DNA of 64,000 bases from JAYQKL01 sp049889535. GTDB taxonomy: Bacteria; Pseudomonadota; Alphaproteobacteria; RS24. Positions within the stretch are counted from its first letter, which is position 1, and the number at the start of each line of letters is the position of its first letter. Location of the stretch: positions 1 through 64,000 of the forward strand of contig JBMHDF010000001.1 in the NCBI GenBank assembly GCA_049889535.1, in the 5' to 3' direction. The translations under genes were made by a program, and so were the position numbers. Below are positions 8,512-17,997 of this stretch, piece after piece. The notes under the pieces are model-generated. The model made no database searches, was not told the DNA's origin, and was given only the letters and a program-made list of their open reading frames with translations.

Positions 8512-9986
8512 CAGCGCCCAAGTTGGATTTGTGCAAAATCAACATCAGCCAATAATGCATCTGCAGCAAATTGAGCCAAATCAATCAAAGGCGCCGGATA
8601 AGCAAAAAACAAAATCAGAATGCCCGCGCAAATAAGAGAAACAAAGCGTAAATTCGTTGGCATAGCAATAATTGCATCTTCTTGTGGCTCATCTAGATAC
8701 ATGATTTTCACGACTCGCAAATAATAATAAGCCCCAACCACACTGGCCAAAACACCAATTATCGCGAGCAGATAAAGGTCGGCATTGATTGCCGCACGGA
8801 ACACATAAAACTTGCCAAAAAAGCCAGCCAATGGCGGAATACCCGCCAGCGAGAACATAAAGGCCGCTAAACAAAAAGCCATCACAGGCTGGCTGCGGCT
8901 AAGCCCCGCCAGACCCGAAATTTTCTCGACAACCCCTTGATTATTGCGCATGGACAAAATGCAGGCAAATGTCCCAATGGTCATAATGACATATAAAATC
9001 ATATAAATAATAAGCCCACTCACACCCTCATGGCCAACAGCTGCGAAGCCGACTAACGCAAAGCCAATATGCCCGATTGAAGAATAAGCCATCAGGCGCT
9101 TAATGTTATTCTGGCCAATTGCCGCAAACGCCCCAAGCACCATACTGGCCAAAGACATGAACACAATAATTTGCAGCCAAATATCAACAGAGTTTGGAAA
9201 TGTCACCATCACAGCGCGGAGAAACAAAGCCATTGCCGCTAATTTTGGCGCGGCAGCAAAAAATGCTGTTACTGGTGTTGGTGCGCCCTCATAGACATCT
9301 GGTGTCCACATATGAAACGGCACAGCCGAAATTTTAAACGCAAGGCCCGCCAACATGAACACCAAACCAAAAATCAAACCAAGCTGATTTGCACCTTCTG
9401 TTTGCGGCGCGAGCAGAGCAAGATCAGTAAAATTGACAGTGCCAGTAAAGCCATAAATAAGCGATATACCATAAAGCAACATACCTGAGCTCAGCGCACC
9501 TAAAACAAAATATTTTAAGCCTGCTTCTGTTGACCGCCCGCTATCGCGATTAATCGCTGCCACGACATAAAGCGCCAGACTTTGCAGCTCAAGCCCCATA
9601 TATAATGCTATCATATCATTCGCAGAAATCATGATAAGCATGCCGCATGTCGCTAAAATGACGAGAACAGGAAACTCAAATCTGGCGATTTTTTCTTTTT
9701 CCATAAAGCCTTGCGCCATAAACAACGCCACAGCCACACTTACCAGTGTCAGCACTTTCATTAGATTGGTAAAACCATCAACCTGCAACGCACCATTGAA
9801 AATGGTTTGTTTGGGCATCGCCTCAACCAGCACAATCACAGCCGCCGCCAAAGCAAGCATAATCGCCCCCCAATTCACCACGCGTGAGCTATCGCCTGTC
9901 GCATATGCGCCAAACATAAGCAGCCCCATCGCGCCAATAAAGAGCGTCAGTTCCGGAAGAAAAATAATCAGATCTTGCATTAACAT
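8511..9986 (-). CDS. nuoN: NADH-quinone oxidoreductase subunit N
   Basis: Membrane-arm, antiporter-like subunit of Complex I (491 aa, about 14 hydrophobic segments) involved in proton translocation. Seen: the antiporter-family motif FKISAVPFHMWTPDVYEGAP (about residues 225-245) with the discontinuous-helix lysine, and conserved KLAAMALFLR and KRLMAYSSIGHIGF. It is the last nuo gene and is coupled to birA by a one-base overlap. Length is normal for alphaproteobacterial NuoN. Confidence 0.96.
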   Translation of the reverse strand: MLMQDLIIFLPELTLFIGAMGLLMFGAYATGDSSRVVNWGAIMLALAAAVIVLVEAMPKQTIFNGALQVDGFTNLMKVLTLVSVAVALFMAQGFMEKEKIARFEFPVLVILATCGMLIMISANDMIALYMGLELQSLALYVVAAINRDSGRSTEAGLKYFVLGALSSGMLLYGISLIYGFTGTVNFTDLALLAPQTEGANQLGLIFGLVFMLAGLAFKISAVPFHMWTPDVYEGAPTPVTAFFAAAPKLAAMALFLRAVMVTFPNSVDIWLQIIVFMSLASMVLGAFAAIGQNNIKRLMAYSSIGHIGFALVGFAAVGHEGVSGLIIYMILYVIMTIGTFACILSMRNNQGVVEKISGLAGLSRSQPVMAFCLAAFMFSLAGIPPLAGFFGKFYVFRAAINADLYLLAIIGVLASVVGAYYYLRVVKIMYLDEPQEDAIIAMPTNLRFVSLICAGILILFFAYPAPLIDLAQFAADALLADVDFAQIQLGR

Positions 9987-9995
9987 TTTATGACC

Positions 9996-11495
9996 TCACA
10001 TTCCGGTGGTCGAAGGTAAAAAGGCATTATTATAGTTTTCCAACAGGTTCTGGATAGAAACTGCTGTTAAATCTAAAATTGGCATTGGCCAAAACCCAAA
10101 AACAAGCGTCGCAATGGCTAAGGGCACAATGATAAATATTTCACGGCGGTTCATGTCTTTAATATCCAAAAGTGACTCATTACTTAACTCGCCAAAGCTG
10201 ATACGCCGATAGAGCGACAAACCATAGGAAGCCGATAAAATCACGCCTGTCGCCGCCAATAAAGCGGTCCAGGTACTGACCTGAAATGTCCCAATAATAG
10301 TCAAGAACTCGCCAACAAACCCTGACGTACCTGGCAGGCCAACATTGGCCATCGTTAATAGTAGGAAGAAGAAAGCATAAACCGGCATGCGATTGGCAAG
10401 CCCGCCATAAGCAGAAATCTCGCGCGTATGCATGCGGTCATACACCACCCCAACACACAGGAACAAGGCACCCGAAATCCAGCCATGCGAGAGCATTTGG
10501 AACACCGCTCCCTGCACACCTTGTTCATTTAGAGAGAAAATGCCCATTGTGACATAGCCCATATGCGCGACTGAAGAATAGGCAATGAGTTTTTTCATAT
10601 CTTCCTGCGCAAGCGCGACAAGTGAGGTATAGATAATTGCAATCACACTGAGCGCAAAAACCCAATCTGCAAATTCGGCGGAGGCGAGCGGAAACATTGG
10701 CAGTGAAAAGCGCAAAAAGCCATAGCCACCCATTTTCAGCAAAACACCAGCCAAAATAACCGAGCCAGCCGTTGGGGCTTCCACATGCGCATCTGGCAAC
10801 CAAGTATGCACAGGCCACATTGGCATTTTAACAGCAAAGCTGGCAAAAAACGCTAACCATAACCATGTCTGCGCATCTGCATCAAAGGTAAAATTATGCA
10901 AATCAGGAATATAAGTTGTGCCGCTTTGCCAATACATATACATCACACCAAGCAGCATCAAGACGGAGCCGAGCAAGGTATAAAGGAAAAACTTGAAACT
11001 TGCATAGACGCGGCGCGCCCCACCCCATATGCCAATTATCAAGAACATTGGAATAAGGCCAGCCTCAAAGAAGAGGTAAAAAAGAACCAAATCTAAGGCA
11101 CAAAAAACACCAATCATCAGTGTTTCGAGTATTAGGAAAGCCACCATATATTCACGCACGCGATGCGTTACGGCATCCCAACTCGCTAAAATACAAATTG
11201 GCATAAGCGAGGTCGTCAAAATGACAAACAAGATCGAAATGCCATCAACCCCCATCGCATAATCAATACCGCCGCCAATCCAGTCAAAGCGTTCGATAAA
11301 TTGAAAATCGGCAGTCGAGCTGTCAAAAGAAAATAATAAAATTAGGCTCAAAATCAGCGTGGTAACAGTTGTCCAAAGCGCAACCGCGCGGGCGTTACGC
11401 GCAACAACTTCCTCATCACCACGAATGAGCATAATGAAGATAGCCCCCAAAAGAGGTAAAAAAGTCAACGTACTTAAAATGGGCCAATCTAGCAT
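9996..11495 (-). CDS. nuoM: NADH-quinone oxidoreductase subunit M
   Basis: Proton-pumping antiporter-like subunit (499 aa, about 14 membrane segments). Seen: LFYLFFEAGLIPMF with the key glutamate near residue 145, and the channel motif FAVKMPMWPVHTWLPDAHVE near residue 220 with lysine and histidine. The start overlaps the end of nuoL by one base. It lies in the fixed L-M-N order of bacterial Complex I operons. Confidence 0.97.
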   Translation of the reverse strand: MLDWPILSTLTFLPLLGAIFIMLIRGDEEVVARNARAVALWTTVTTLILSLILLFSFDSSTADFQFIERFDWIGGGIDYAMGVDGISILFVILTTSLMPICILASWDAVTHRVREYMVAFLILETLMIGVFCALDLVLFYLFFEAGLIPMFLIIGIWGGARRVYASFKFFLYTLLGSVLMLLGVMYMYWQSGTTYIPDLHNFTFDADAQTWLWLAFFASFAVKMPMWPVHTWLPDAHVEAPTAGSVILAGVLLKMGGYGFLRFSLPMFPLASAEFADWVFALSVIAIIYTSLVALAQEDMKKLIAYSSVAHMGYVTMGIFSLNEQGVQGAVFQMLSHGWISGALFLCVGVVYDRMHTREISAYGGLANRMPVYAFFFLLLTMANVGLPGTSGFVGEFLTIIGTFQVSTWTALLAATGVILSASYGLSLYRRISFGELSNESLLDIKDMNRREIFIIVPLAIATLVFGFWPMPILDLTAVSIQNLLENYNNAFLPSTTGM

Positions 11496-13423
11496 TAGTG
11501 ACCTCCCGTCAGCATAAACCAGCTTGCCAGGCCTGCGACACCGAGAAGCATGGCAAAAGCATAGTGATATACATATCCAGATTGCAATTTGACAATACGT
11601 TGCGTCATGCGTTGCACCTGCGCCGCCACACCGTCAGGGCCAAGGCCATCAATTAACATACCATCACCAATTTTCCAGAATTTGCGCGCCAGCCATTTTG
11701 CCGGACGCACGAAAATGACATCATACAGCTCGTCGAAATACCATTTATTCAACAAAAAGCGGTAGAGAATATCTTGCTCTTTAGCAAGCTGCACAGGCAC
11801 ATCAGGGCGTTTAATATAAAAATACCAAGCCGTGATAAACCCTAAAATCATTGAAATAAGCGGCGCGTAAATAACGATTTTGGGTACATGATGCAAATCC
11901 ACCAGAATTGTATTATCCGGATTGGTGAAAATCGCTGCGCCCCAGAAGCCAAGTTGCCCCTCGCCAATAAACAGGCTCTTAAACGCCATACCAGCACCCA
12001 ATGCCCCAACAGCAAGCAAAATAAGCGGCACCATCATGACAGCTGGGCTTTCATGCACATGGCTTAACTGATCGCTGGTTAAGCGTGTCTTACCATGAAA
12101 AGTCATAAACATTAATCGCCATGAATAAAATGACGTAAACAAAGCCGCAACCACCAACAACACAAAGCCAAACATATGACCTGCGCCATTAGCTGCAAAA
12201 GCTGCCTCAATAATCGCATCTTTGGAATAATAACCAGCCGTCAATGGAAAGCCGGTTAAGGCAAGAGTGCCAATGAGCATTAACATCCAAGTAAAAGGTA
12301 TCATTTCTCTGAGACCGCCCATATTACGCATATCTTGCTCATCACTCATCGCGTGAATGACCGACCCAGCCCCTAAAAACAGCAGGGCTTTAAAAAACGC
12401 ATGGGTGAAGAGATGAAAAATCGCAACCTGATAAGCCCCAATACCAAGCGCAACAAACATATAACCAAGCTGTGAGCAAGTTGAATAGGCAATCACACGC
12501 TTAATATCGTTTTGAACAAGCCCAACGGTGGCCGCAAAAAACGCGGTAATAGCGCCAAAAATTGTCACCACACCCAATGCTGTTGGCGACAGTTCAAATA
12601 AAGGTGAGCAGCGGGCGACCAAAAAGACCCCCGCCGTCACCATTGTCGCCGCATGAATAAGCGCAGAAACAGGGGTTGGGCCTTCCATCGCATCAGGCAG
12701 CCATGTATGCAATAAAAATTGCGCAGATTTACCCATCGCCCCCATAAAAAGTAGCAAGCAAATCGTCGTGAGCACGGGGACATTAAATCCGAGAAACTGG
12801 AATGTACCATCAGCCAATACAGGCGCGGCGGCAAATACATCATCAAAATGAATGGACCCGACTGAAAAATATAACGCCCCCAGCCCCAGAATAAGGCCAA
12901 AATCACCGACCCGATTGACAACAAAGGCTTTAATTGCCGCCGCATTTGCAGATGGCTTTTTAAACCAAAACCCAATCAATAGATAAGACGCCAGACCAAC
13001 ACCTTCCCAGCCAAAAAATAATTGCAGAAAATTATCGGCTGTGACCAACATCAGCATGGCGAAAGTAAATAAAGATAAATAAGCAAAGAAACGCGGACGG
13101 TGTGCATCATGGCTCATATAACCAATGGAATAAATATGCACGAGGCTTGATACACCATTCACCACAACAAACATCACAGCAGTAAGCATATCAACCCGCA
13201 AGGTCCAATTCGCTTCAAAGCTTCCTGATTTAATCCAATCCAAAACCTGAACAGTTTGTGGCCCGTTAAATAATATATCGGCAAAAACCGCGCCTGATAA
13301 AATGGCAGCACTCACCATCAAGCCGCAAGTGACCAATTCGCTGGCACGCGCACCAATCAAGCGGCCAAACAAGCCCGCAATGATGGCGCCGATTAAAGGC
13401 AGAAAAACAATCGCTGTTGACAT
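11495..13423 (-). CDS. nuoL: NADH-quinone oxidoreductase subunit L
   Basis: Largest membrane subunit (642 aa) of Complex I. It has antiporter-like helices followed by the long lateral helix and a final membrane segment. Seen: LQLFFGWEGVGLASYLLIGFW with the conserved Glu, GAMGKSAQFLLHTWLPDAMEGPTPVSA, and a C-terminal amphipathic region ending in a hydrophobic helix (last 25 residues). Six bases separate it from nuoK. No truncation. Confidence 0.97.
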   Translation of the reverse strand: MSTAIVFLPLIGAIIAGLFGRLIGARASELVTCGLMVSAAILSGAVFADILFNGPQTVQVLDWIKSGSFEANWTLRVDMLTAVMFVVVNGVSSLVHIYSIGYMSHDAHRPRFFAYLSLFTFAMLMLVTADNFLQLFFGWEGVGLASYLLIGFWFKKPSANAAAIKAFVVNRVGDFGLILGLGALYFSVGSIHFDDVFAAAPVLADGTFQFLGFNVPVLTTICLLLFMGAMGKSAQFLLHTWLPDAMEGPTPVSALIHAATMVTAGVFLVARCSPLFELSPTALGVVTIFGAITAFFAATVGLVQNDIKRVIAYSTCSQLGYMFVALGIGAYQVAIFHLFTHAFFKALLFLGAGSVIHAMSDEQDMRNMGGLREMIPFTWMLMLIGTLALTGFPLTAGYYSKDAIIEAAFAANGAGHMFGFVLLVVAALFTSFYSWRLMFMTFHGKTRLTSDQLSHVHESPAVMMVPLILLAVGALGAGMAFKSLFIGEGQLGFWGAAIFTNPDNTILVDLHHVPKIVIYAPLISMILGFITAWYFYIKRPDVPVQLAKEQDILYRFLLNKWYFDELYDVIFVRPAKWLARKFWKIGDGMLIDGLGPDGVAAQVQRMTQRIVKLQSGYVYHYAFAMLLGVAGLASWFMLTGGH

Positions 13424-13429
13424 AGTTTT

Positions 13430-13750
13430 TTAACCTTTCATCTGACTGACATTTTCAACGGCAATATCGCCGCGATTACGGAAGTAAATCACCAAAATAG
13501 CCAGCCCAATCGCCGCTTCACCAGCCGCGACGGTTAACACAAGCAAAGAGAAAATTTGCCCGGTAATATCTCCCATATAAGAGGAAAACGCGACAAGGTT
13601 GATATTCACAGCCAAGAGCATCAGCTCAATTGACATCAGGATAATGATGATATTTTTCCGGTTCAGAAAAATACCAAAAATACCAATGGTTAATAATATA
13701 GCGGCCAAAGTGAGGTAATGCCCCAGCCCGATATTCATTCCATATTCCAT
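13430..13750 (-). CDS. nuoK: NADH-quinone oxidoreductase subunit K
   Basis: Small membrane subunit (106 aa, three helices; MrpC-like). Seen: SIELMLLAVNINLVAFS with the conserved glutamate in helix 2, and LLVLTVAAGEAAIGLAI with the helix 3 glutamate. Both glutamates take part in the proton path. I kept the ATG at 13750 because AGGG lies at workable spacing, whereas the ATG four codons later has no ribosome site. Lies 12 bp after nuoJ. Confidence 0.96.
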   Translation of the reverse strand: MEYGMNIGLGHYLTLAAILLTIGIFGIFLNRKNIIIILMSIELMLLAVNINLVAFSSYMGDITGQIFSLLVLTVAAGEAAIGLAILVIYFRNRGDIAVENVSQMKG

Positions 13751-13762
13751 AGTGTTATCACC

Positions 13763-14383
13763 CTAACCCTTTGTCCCAATACCCTGACCGGGCTTAACCT
13801 TAACAATTTCCACACCATCTTCTTTTGTGCGCGCATTTTGCGCCGCAATATTTTGGCGGCGTGGATTATCTGTTTTTTGAAGCGTCAGCACAATCGCACC
13901 AATCATAGCGACCAGTAAAACCGCGCCTGCGGCCTGAAAATAGAAAATATAATCTGTATATAAAACGCGCCCGATAGCTTCGGCATTGCTCATGCCTTCC
14001 GGTGTTGCTTTAGGTCCAGTTAATGCGATTTCAGAATTAAAACTGCCGCCACCAAGCACCAGCACCAACTCAATTAACAGCACCAGACCAATCAATCCGC
14101 CAACTGGCAAATATTGTAAAAAGCCCTCGCGCATGCGGCTGAAATCAATATCCAGCATCATTACTACGAATAAAAACAACACCGCCACCGCGCCGACATA
14201 GACAATGACAATCAACAAAGCGAGAAACTCTGCTCCCATCAGCACGAATAAGCCAGCTGCATTAAAGAAGGTCAAAATCAAATATAAAACTGAATGCACA
14301 GGATTGCGCGATGCAACCACCATCAGGGCGCTGGCAACGCTCACACTGGCAAAAAGGTAAAATACAAAGCTTGTTAACATCAT
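13763..14383 (-). CDS. nuoJ: NADH-quinone oxidoreductase subunit J
   Basis: Membrane subunit (206 aa) next to the quinone-binding region. Seen: five hydrophobic segments and the family motif EFLALLIVIVYVGAVAVLFLFVVMM, which forms the flexible third helix with a pi-bulge. The C-terminus is a polar, basic tail of about 40 residues. Sits 18 bp downstream of nuoI. Confidence 0.95.
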   Translation of the reverse strand: MMLTSFVFYLFASVSVASALMVVASRNPVHSVLYLILTFFNAAGLFVLMGAEFLALLIVIVYVGAVAVLFLFVVMMLDIDFSRMREGFLQYLPVGGLIGLVLLIELVLVLGGGSFNSEIALTGPKATPEGMSNAEAIGRVLYTDYIFYFQAAGAVLLVAMIGAIVLTLQKTDNPRRQNIAAQNARTKEDGVEIVKVKPGQGIGTKG

Positions 14384-14401
14384 GATGGTTTCAATTCCTG
14401 A

Positions 14402-14893
14402 TTAGCGATAAGGCGCGTCCAGCTCTAGGTTTTTAGCAATCTCGATTTCCCATCGGTCACCATTGGCCAGCAATTTTTCTTTATTATAAATCAGCTCTTC
14501 ACGTGTCTCGGTTGCAAATTCAAAATTCGGCCCCTCGACAATAGCGTCCACCGGACAAGCTTCTTGGCAAAACCCGCAATAAATACATTTCACCATATCA
14601 ATGTCATAACGAATTGTGCGGCGCGTGCCGTCATTATTACGAGGACCCGCTTCAATTGTAATGGCTTGAGCTGGGCAAACCGCCTCGCATAATTTGCAGG
14701 CAATACAACGCTCCTGCCCATTTGGATAACGGCGTAGCGCATGCTCACCCCGAAAACGAGGGCTCAAAGGACCTTTTTCATATGGGTAATTAATGGTTGC
14801 TTTGGGCGCGAAAAAATAACGCATTGCCAAGGCAAATGCCGAGACAAACTCGCTTAAAAAAAGTGACCGTGCAGTGCGATCAAGCCAAGCCAT
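14402..14893 (-). CDS. nuoI: NADH-quinone oxidoreductase subunit I (2x[4Fe-4S] ferredoxin)
   Basis: Peripheral-arm subunit (163 aa) carrying clusters N6a and N6b. Seen: two CxxCxxCxxxCP motifs, CIACKLCEAVCP near residue 61 and CIYCGFCQEACP near residue 100. An upstream in-frame start exists, but I use ATG 14893 (product begins MAWLDRTARSLF) because AGAGGA precedes it at good spacing and the longer version would add 17 atypical residues overlapping nuoH. Confidence 0.96.
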   Translation of the reverse strand: MAWLDRTARSLFLSEFVSAFALAMRYFFAPKATINYPYEKGPLSPRFRGEHALRRYPNGQERCIACKLCEAVCPAQAITIEAGPRNNDGTRRTIRYDIDMVKCIYCGFCQEACPVDAIVEGPNFEFATETREELIYNKEKLLANGDRWEIEIAKNLELDAPYR

Positions 14894-14912
14894 ATTCAAA
14901 TCCTCTTCTCTC

Positions 14913-15923
14913 TTAAGGCGCCAGATTGAAATATTGTAAAACACCAGCCGTCAACACCACCCAAATGAGCGAGAACGGCAAAAACACCTTCCAGCCCAAA
15001 CGCATAAGCTGGTCATAGCGATAACGCGGCACCATAGCTTTAGCCATGGCGAACATGAAAAACATGAAACACAGTTTCAAAACAAACCAAACAACACCCG
15101 GCACCCAGTTAAACGGCGCAATGTCAACAGGTGGCAACCAACCGCCCAAAAATAAAATCGTTGTCATAGCGCACATCAAAACAATATTCGCCAGCTCCCC
15201 AATCATAAAGACCACATAAGGGGTTGATGAATATTCGACCATGAAGCCCGCCACAAGCTCAGACTCAGCCTCTGGCAAATCAAATGGCGGCCGATTGGTT
15301 TCAGCTAAGGCTGAAATAAAAAACACGACAAACATTGGGAAAAGCGGAATGCAAAACCAGACGGTTTTTTGCGCCAAAACAATATCGGTCAAATTGAGCG
15401 AGCCGACGCATAATAAAACCGTGATGATAACTAAGCCAATGGATACTTCATAAGACACCATTTGAGCCGCAGAACGTAATGCGCCCAAAAATGGATATTT
15501 TGAGTTTGATGCCCAGCCCCCCATAATCACGCCATAAACGCCTAATGAGGAAATCGCCAAAATATATAAAATGCCGACATTTAAATCCGCGACAGCCCAG
15601 CCCTCATTCACCGGGATAACCGCCCATGCGCTCAAAGCTAAAAACATGGTGACAAAGGGAGCCAGCAAGAAAATAAATTTATTTGAAGTCGTCGGTATAA
15701 CAATTTCTTTAACCAGATATTTCAAAATATCGGCAAAACTTTGCAGCAAACCAAATGGCCCCACAACATTCGGACCGCGCCGTAATTGCACCGCTGCCCA
15801 AACTTTTCTGTCCGCATACATAAAAAAGGCAAGCGCCAGTAGCAAGGCCAACATAATCGCCAAACTATGGGCGACAATAATCAAACCTGGCAAAACATAT
15901 GTGTCAAAAAAAACGCTATCCAT
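14913..15923 (-). CDS. nuoH: NADH-quinone oxidoreductase subunit H
   Basis: Quinone-site membrane subunit (336 aa, eight helices). Seen: the cytoplasmic-loop motif AETNRPPFDLPEAESELVAG, with its acidic cluster, and RRGPNVVGPFG. I place the start at ATG 15923 (MDSVFFDTYV). The longer frame would extend 66 bp into nuoG with residues not expected in NuoH. The gene overlaps the nuoG stop by 8 bp. Confidence 0.96.
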   Translation of the reverse strand: MDSVFFDTYVLPGLIIVAHSLAIMLALLLALAFFMYADRKVWAAVQLRRGPNVVGPFGLLQSFADILKYLVKEIVIPTTSNKFIFLLAPFVTMFLALSAWAVIPVNEGWAVADLNVGILYILAISSLGVYGVIMGGWASNSKYPFLGALRSAAQMVSYEVSIGLVIITVLLCVGSLNLTDIVLAQKTVWFCIPLFPMFVVFFISALAETNRPPFDLPEAESELVAGFMVEYSSTPYVVFMIGELANIVLMCAMTTILFLGGWLPPVDIAPFNWVPGVVWFVLKLCFMFFMFAMAKAMVPRYRYDQLMRLGWKVFLPFSLIWVVLTAGVLQYFNLAP

Positions 15924-17997
15924 CTGTTCCGGTTCCCTTTTCACGATGATTTGCCTGCTGGCTACAATCAGCCATAATGGCTGATGCACGGCAGACCGGA
16001 TTGGTCAGATAAAAATCTCTTGTGTAAGCAGCAAAAGGCGCTGACAGCAAATCCGTGATTGCTTCTTTCGCGGGCGCTTGAGGTGCTTGTGCTGGGGCAA
16101 TCTCATCAATCGCGGCCATATGTGGATGAATCTCAAACATTTTGGCCCGTAATGCATCAAGCGTGTCAAAAGGCAACGCCCCATCAATATTGGCCAGCTT
16201 ATCAGAAAGCGCCCGTAAAATTTTCCAATCCTCACGCGCATCACCAGGTGGGAAACCAGCTGGCTCCGTCATCTGCACCCGACCTTCAGTGTTAATATAA
16301 ATGGCAGATTTTTCAGTATAAGCTGCGGCTGGTAAAATCACATCAGCACAATGCGCCCCAGCATCACCATGCGAGCCAATATAAATTGTGAAGCAATCCG
16401 TCAATTTGGCCGTGTCAATTTCATCAGCGCCCAACAAGAACATTGTCTCGATTTTGCCATTTGCAGCATCGTCAAGAATGGCCGCCACATCGCGATTTGA
16501 ATCCTTAGGCAAAAACCCAAGATCCAGCCCTGCAACCCGTGCTGCCGCTTGATGCAAGACATTAAAACCATTCCAATCATCGTTTATCATGCCGGTTGCT
16601 TCAGCAAGCTTAATCGCAGCCGACAATACAGCCGCGCCGTCTTGTTGCGCCAATGCGTCTTGACCGATAATAAGCATGGGGCGCTCCGCATTTTTCAAGA
16701 CATCAAAAAACGCGCCCTCTCCTTTGGCTAAAGACTCAAGCGTGTCACGCCCCTGCCCCAGAACTTCATGCGCATAGGTTAAATCAGCTGGTGTGCCAAT
16801 AGCCGCAATCGCGAAATCACCTTGCAACCAACGCTTGCGGATACGCGCATTAAGAACTGGCGCTTCCTTGCGTGGGTTAGAACCAATAATTAACAAAGCG
16901 TCTGCTTCATCAATCCCTGCAATGCTTGAATTGAATATATAATTGGCGCGTGGACCGGAAAGCTTGGCGCCGTCTTGGCGACAATCCATATCACCACTGC
17001 CAAGCTTGGTCATGAGTTGCTGCATGGCAAACATGCTTTCAGCACACGCTAAATCACCAGCCAGCGCCGCAGTTTTCTTTTCTTTACCCTTTAGCTGATT
17101 AGCAATTGCCGCGAAAGCATCATCCCATGAAACAGGCTCTAAAGATTTTCCGCGCCACAAATAAGGTGTATCCAGACGCTGCCTGTTCAAGCCATCCCAA
17201 ACAAAACGGGACTTATCAGACAACCATTCCTCATTTATGTCATCATGATTGCGCGGCATGATACGCATGACTTCGCGCCCGCGCGTATCAACACGAATAT
17301 GGCTGCCCACCGCGTCCATCACATCAATGGTTTCAGTCTTTTTTAATTCCCAAGAACGGGCTTTAAAAGCATATGGTTTTGAGGTCAGCGCTCCGACCGG
17401 GCAAAGGTCAATCACATTTCCAGAAAGCTCAGACGATAAAGACGCTTCTAAATAAGTGGTGATTTCCATATCCTCACCACGTCCAATCGCACCGATTTCC
17501 GGAACCCCTGCAACTTCTGTTGAAAACCGCACACAGCGCGTACATTGAATACAACGCGTCATAATGGTTTTAACCAAAGGCCCCATTTCTTTGTCTTCAA
17601 CAGCGCGCTTATTATCTTCAAACCGGCTTGTATCATGCCCGTAACCATAAGCCTGATCTTGCAAATCACATTCGCCGCCCTGATCGCAAATTGGGCAATC
17701 AAGTGGATGGTTGATGAGCAAAAACTCCATCACACCTTTGCGCGCGGTTTGTACAGCGTCAGACTTTGTATCAATCTCCATGTCTGGTGCAACGGGCATA
17801 GCACAGCTGGCCACAGGCTTTGGCGCCCCTTTGACATTCACCAAACACATGCGGCAATTCCCCGCCACAGAAAGCCGTTCATGATAGCAAAAACGCGGGA
17901 TTTCAGCACCAGCCTCTTCACAAGCTTGCATAATGCTTGTGCCGGGTGCGACCTCGACATCAATATCATCAACTTTGACTTTAATCGTATCACTCAT
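15916..17997 (-). CDS. nuoG: NADH-quinone oxidoreductase subunit G
   Basis: Iron-sulfur subunit of the NADH dehydrogenase module (693 aa). Seen: the N-terminal ferredoxin-like domain with the [2Fe-2S] ligands in CYHERLSVAGNCRMC, the His/Cys motif around HPLDCPICDQGGECDLQ, the CIQCTRCVRF 4Fe-4S motif, then a molybdopterin-oxidoreductase-like domain that has lost cofactor function. The C-terminal part (beyond about residue 620) is variable and Ala/Pro-rich. Start overlaps the nuoF stop by one base. Confidence 0.96.
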   Translation of the reverse strand: MSDTIKVKVDDIDVEVAPGTSIMQACEEAGAEIPRFCYHERLSVAGNCRMCLVNVKGAPKPVASCAMPVAPDMEIDTKSDAVQTARKGVMEFLLINHPLDCPICDQGGECDLQDQAYGYGHDTSRFEDNKRAVEDKEMGPLVKTIMTRCIQCTRCVRFSTEVAGVPEIGAIGRGEDMEITTYLEASLSSELSGNVIDLCPVGALTSKPYAFKARSWELKKTETIDVMDAVGSHIRVDTRGREVMRIMPRNHDDINEEWLSDKSRFVWDGLNRQRLDTPYLWRGKSLEPVSWDDAFAAIANQLKGKEKKTAALAGDLACAESMFAMQQLMTKLGSGDMDCRQDGAKLSGPRANYIFNSSIAGIDEADALLIIGSNPRKEAPVLNARIRKRWLQGDFAIAAIGTPADLTYAHEVLGQGRDTLESLAKGEGAFFDVLKNAERPMLIIGQDALAQQDGAAVLSAAIKLAEATGMINDDWNGFNVLHQAAARVAGLDLGFLPKDSNRDVAAILDDAANGKIETMFLLGADEIDTAKLTDCFTIYIGSHGDAGAHCADVILPAAAYTEKSAIYINTEGRVQMTEPAGFPPGDAREDWKILRALSDKLANIDGALPFDTLDALRAKMFEIHPHMAAIDEIAPAQAPQAPAKEAITDLLSAPFAAYTRDFYLTNPVCRASAIMADCSQQANHREKGTGTDG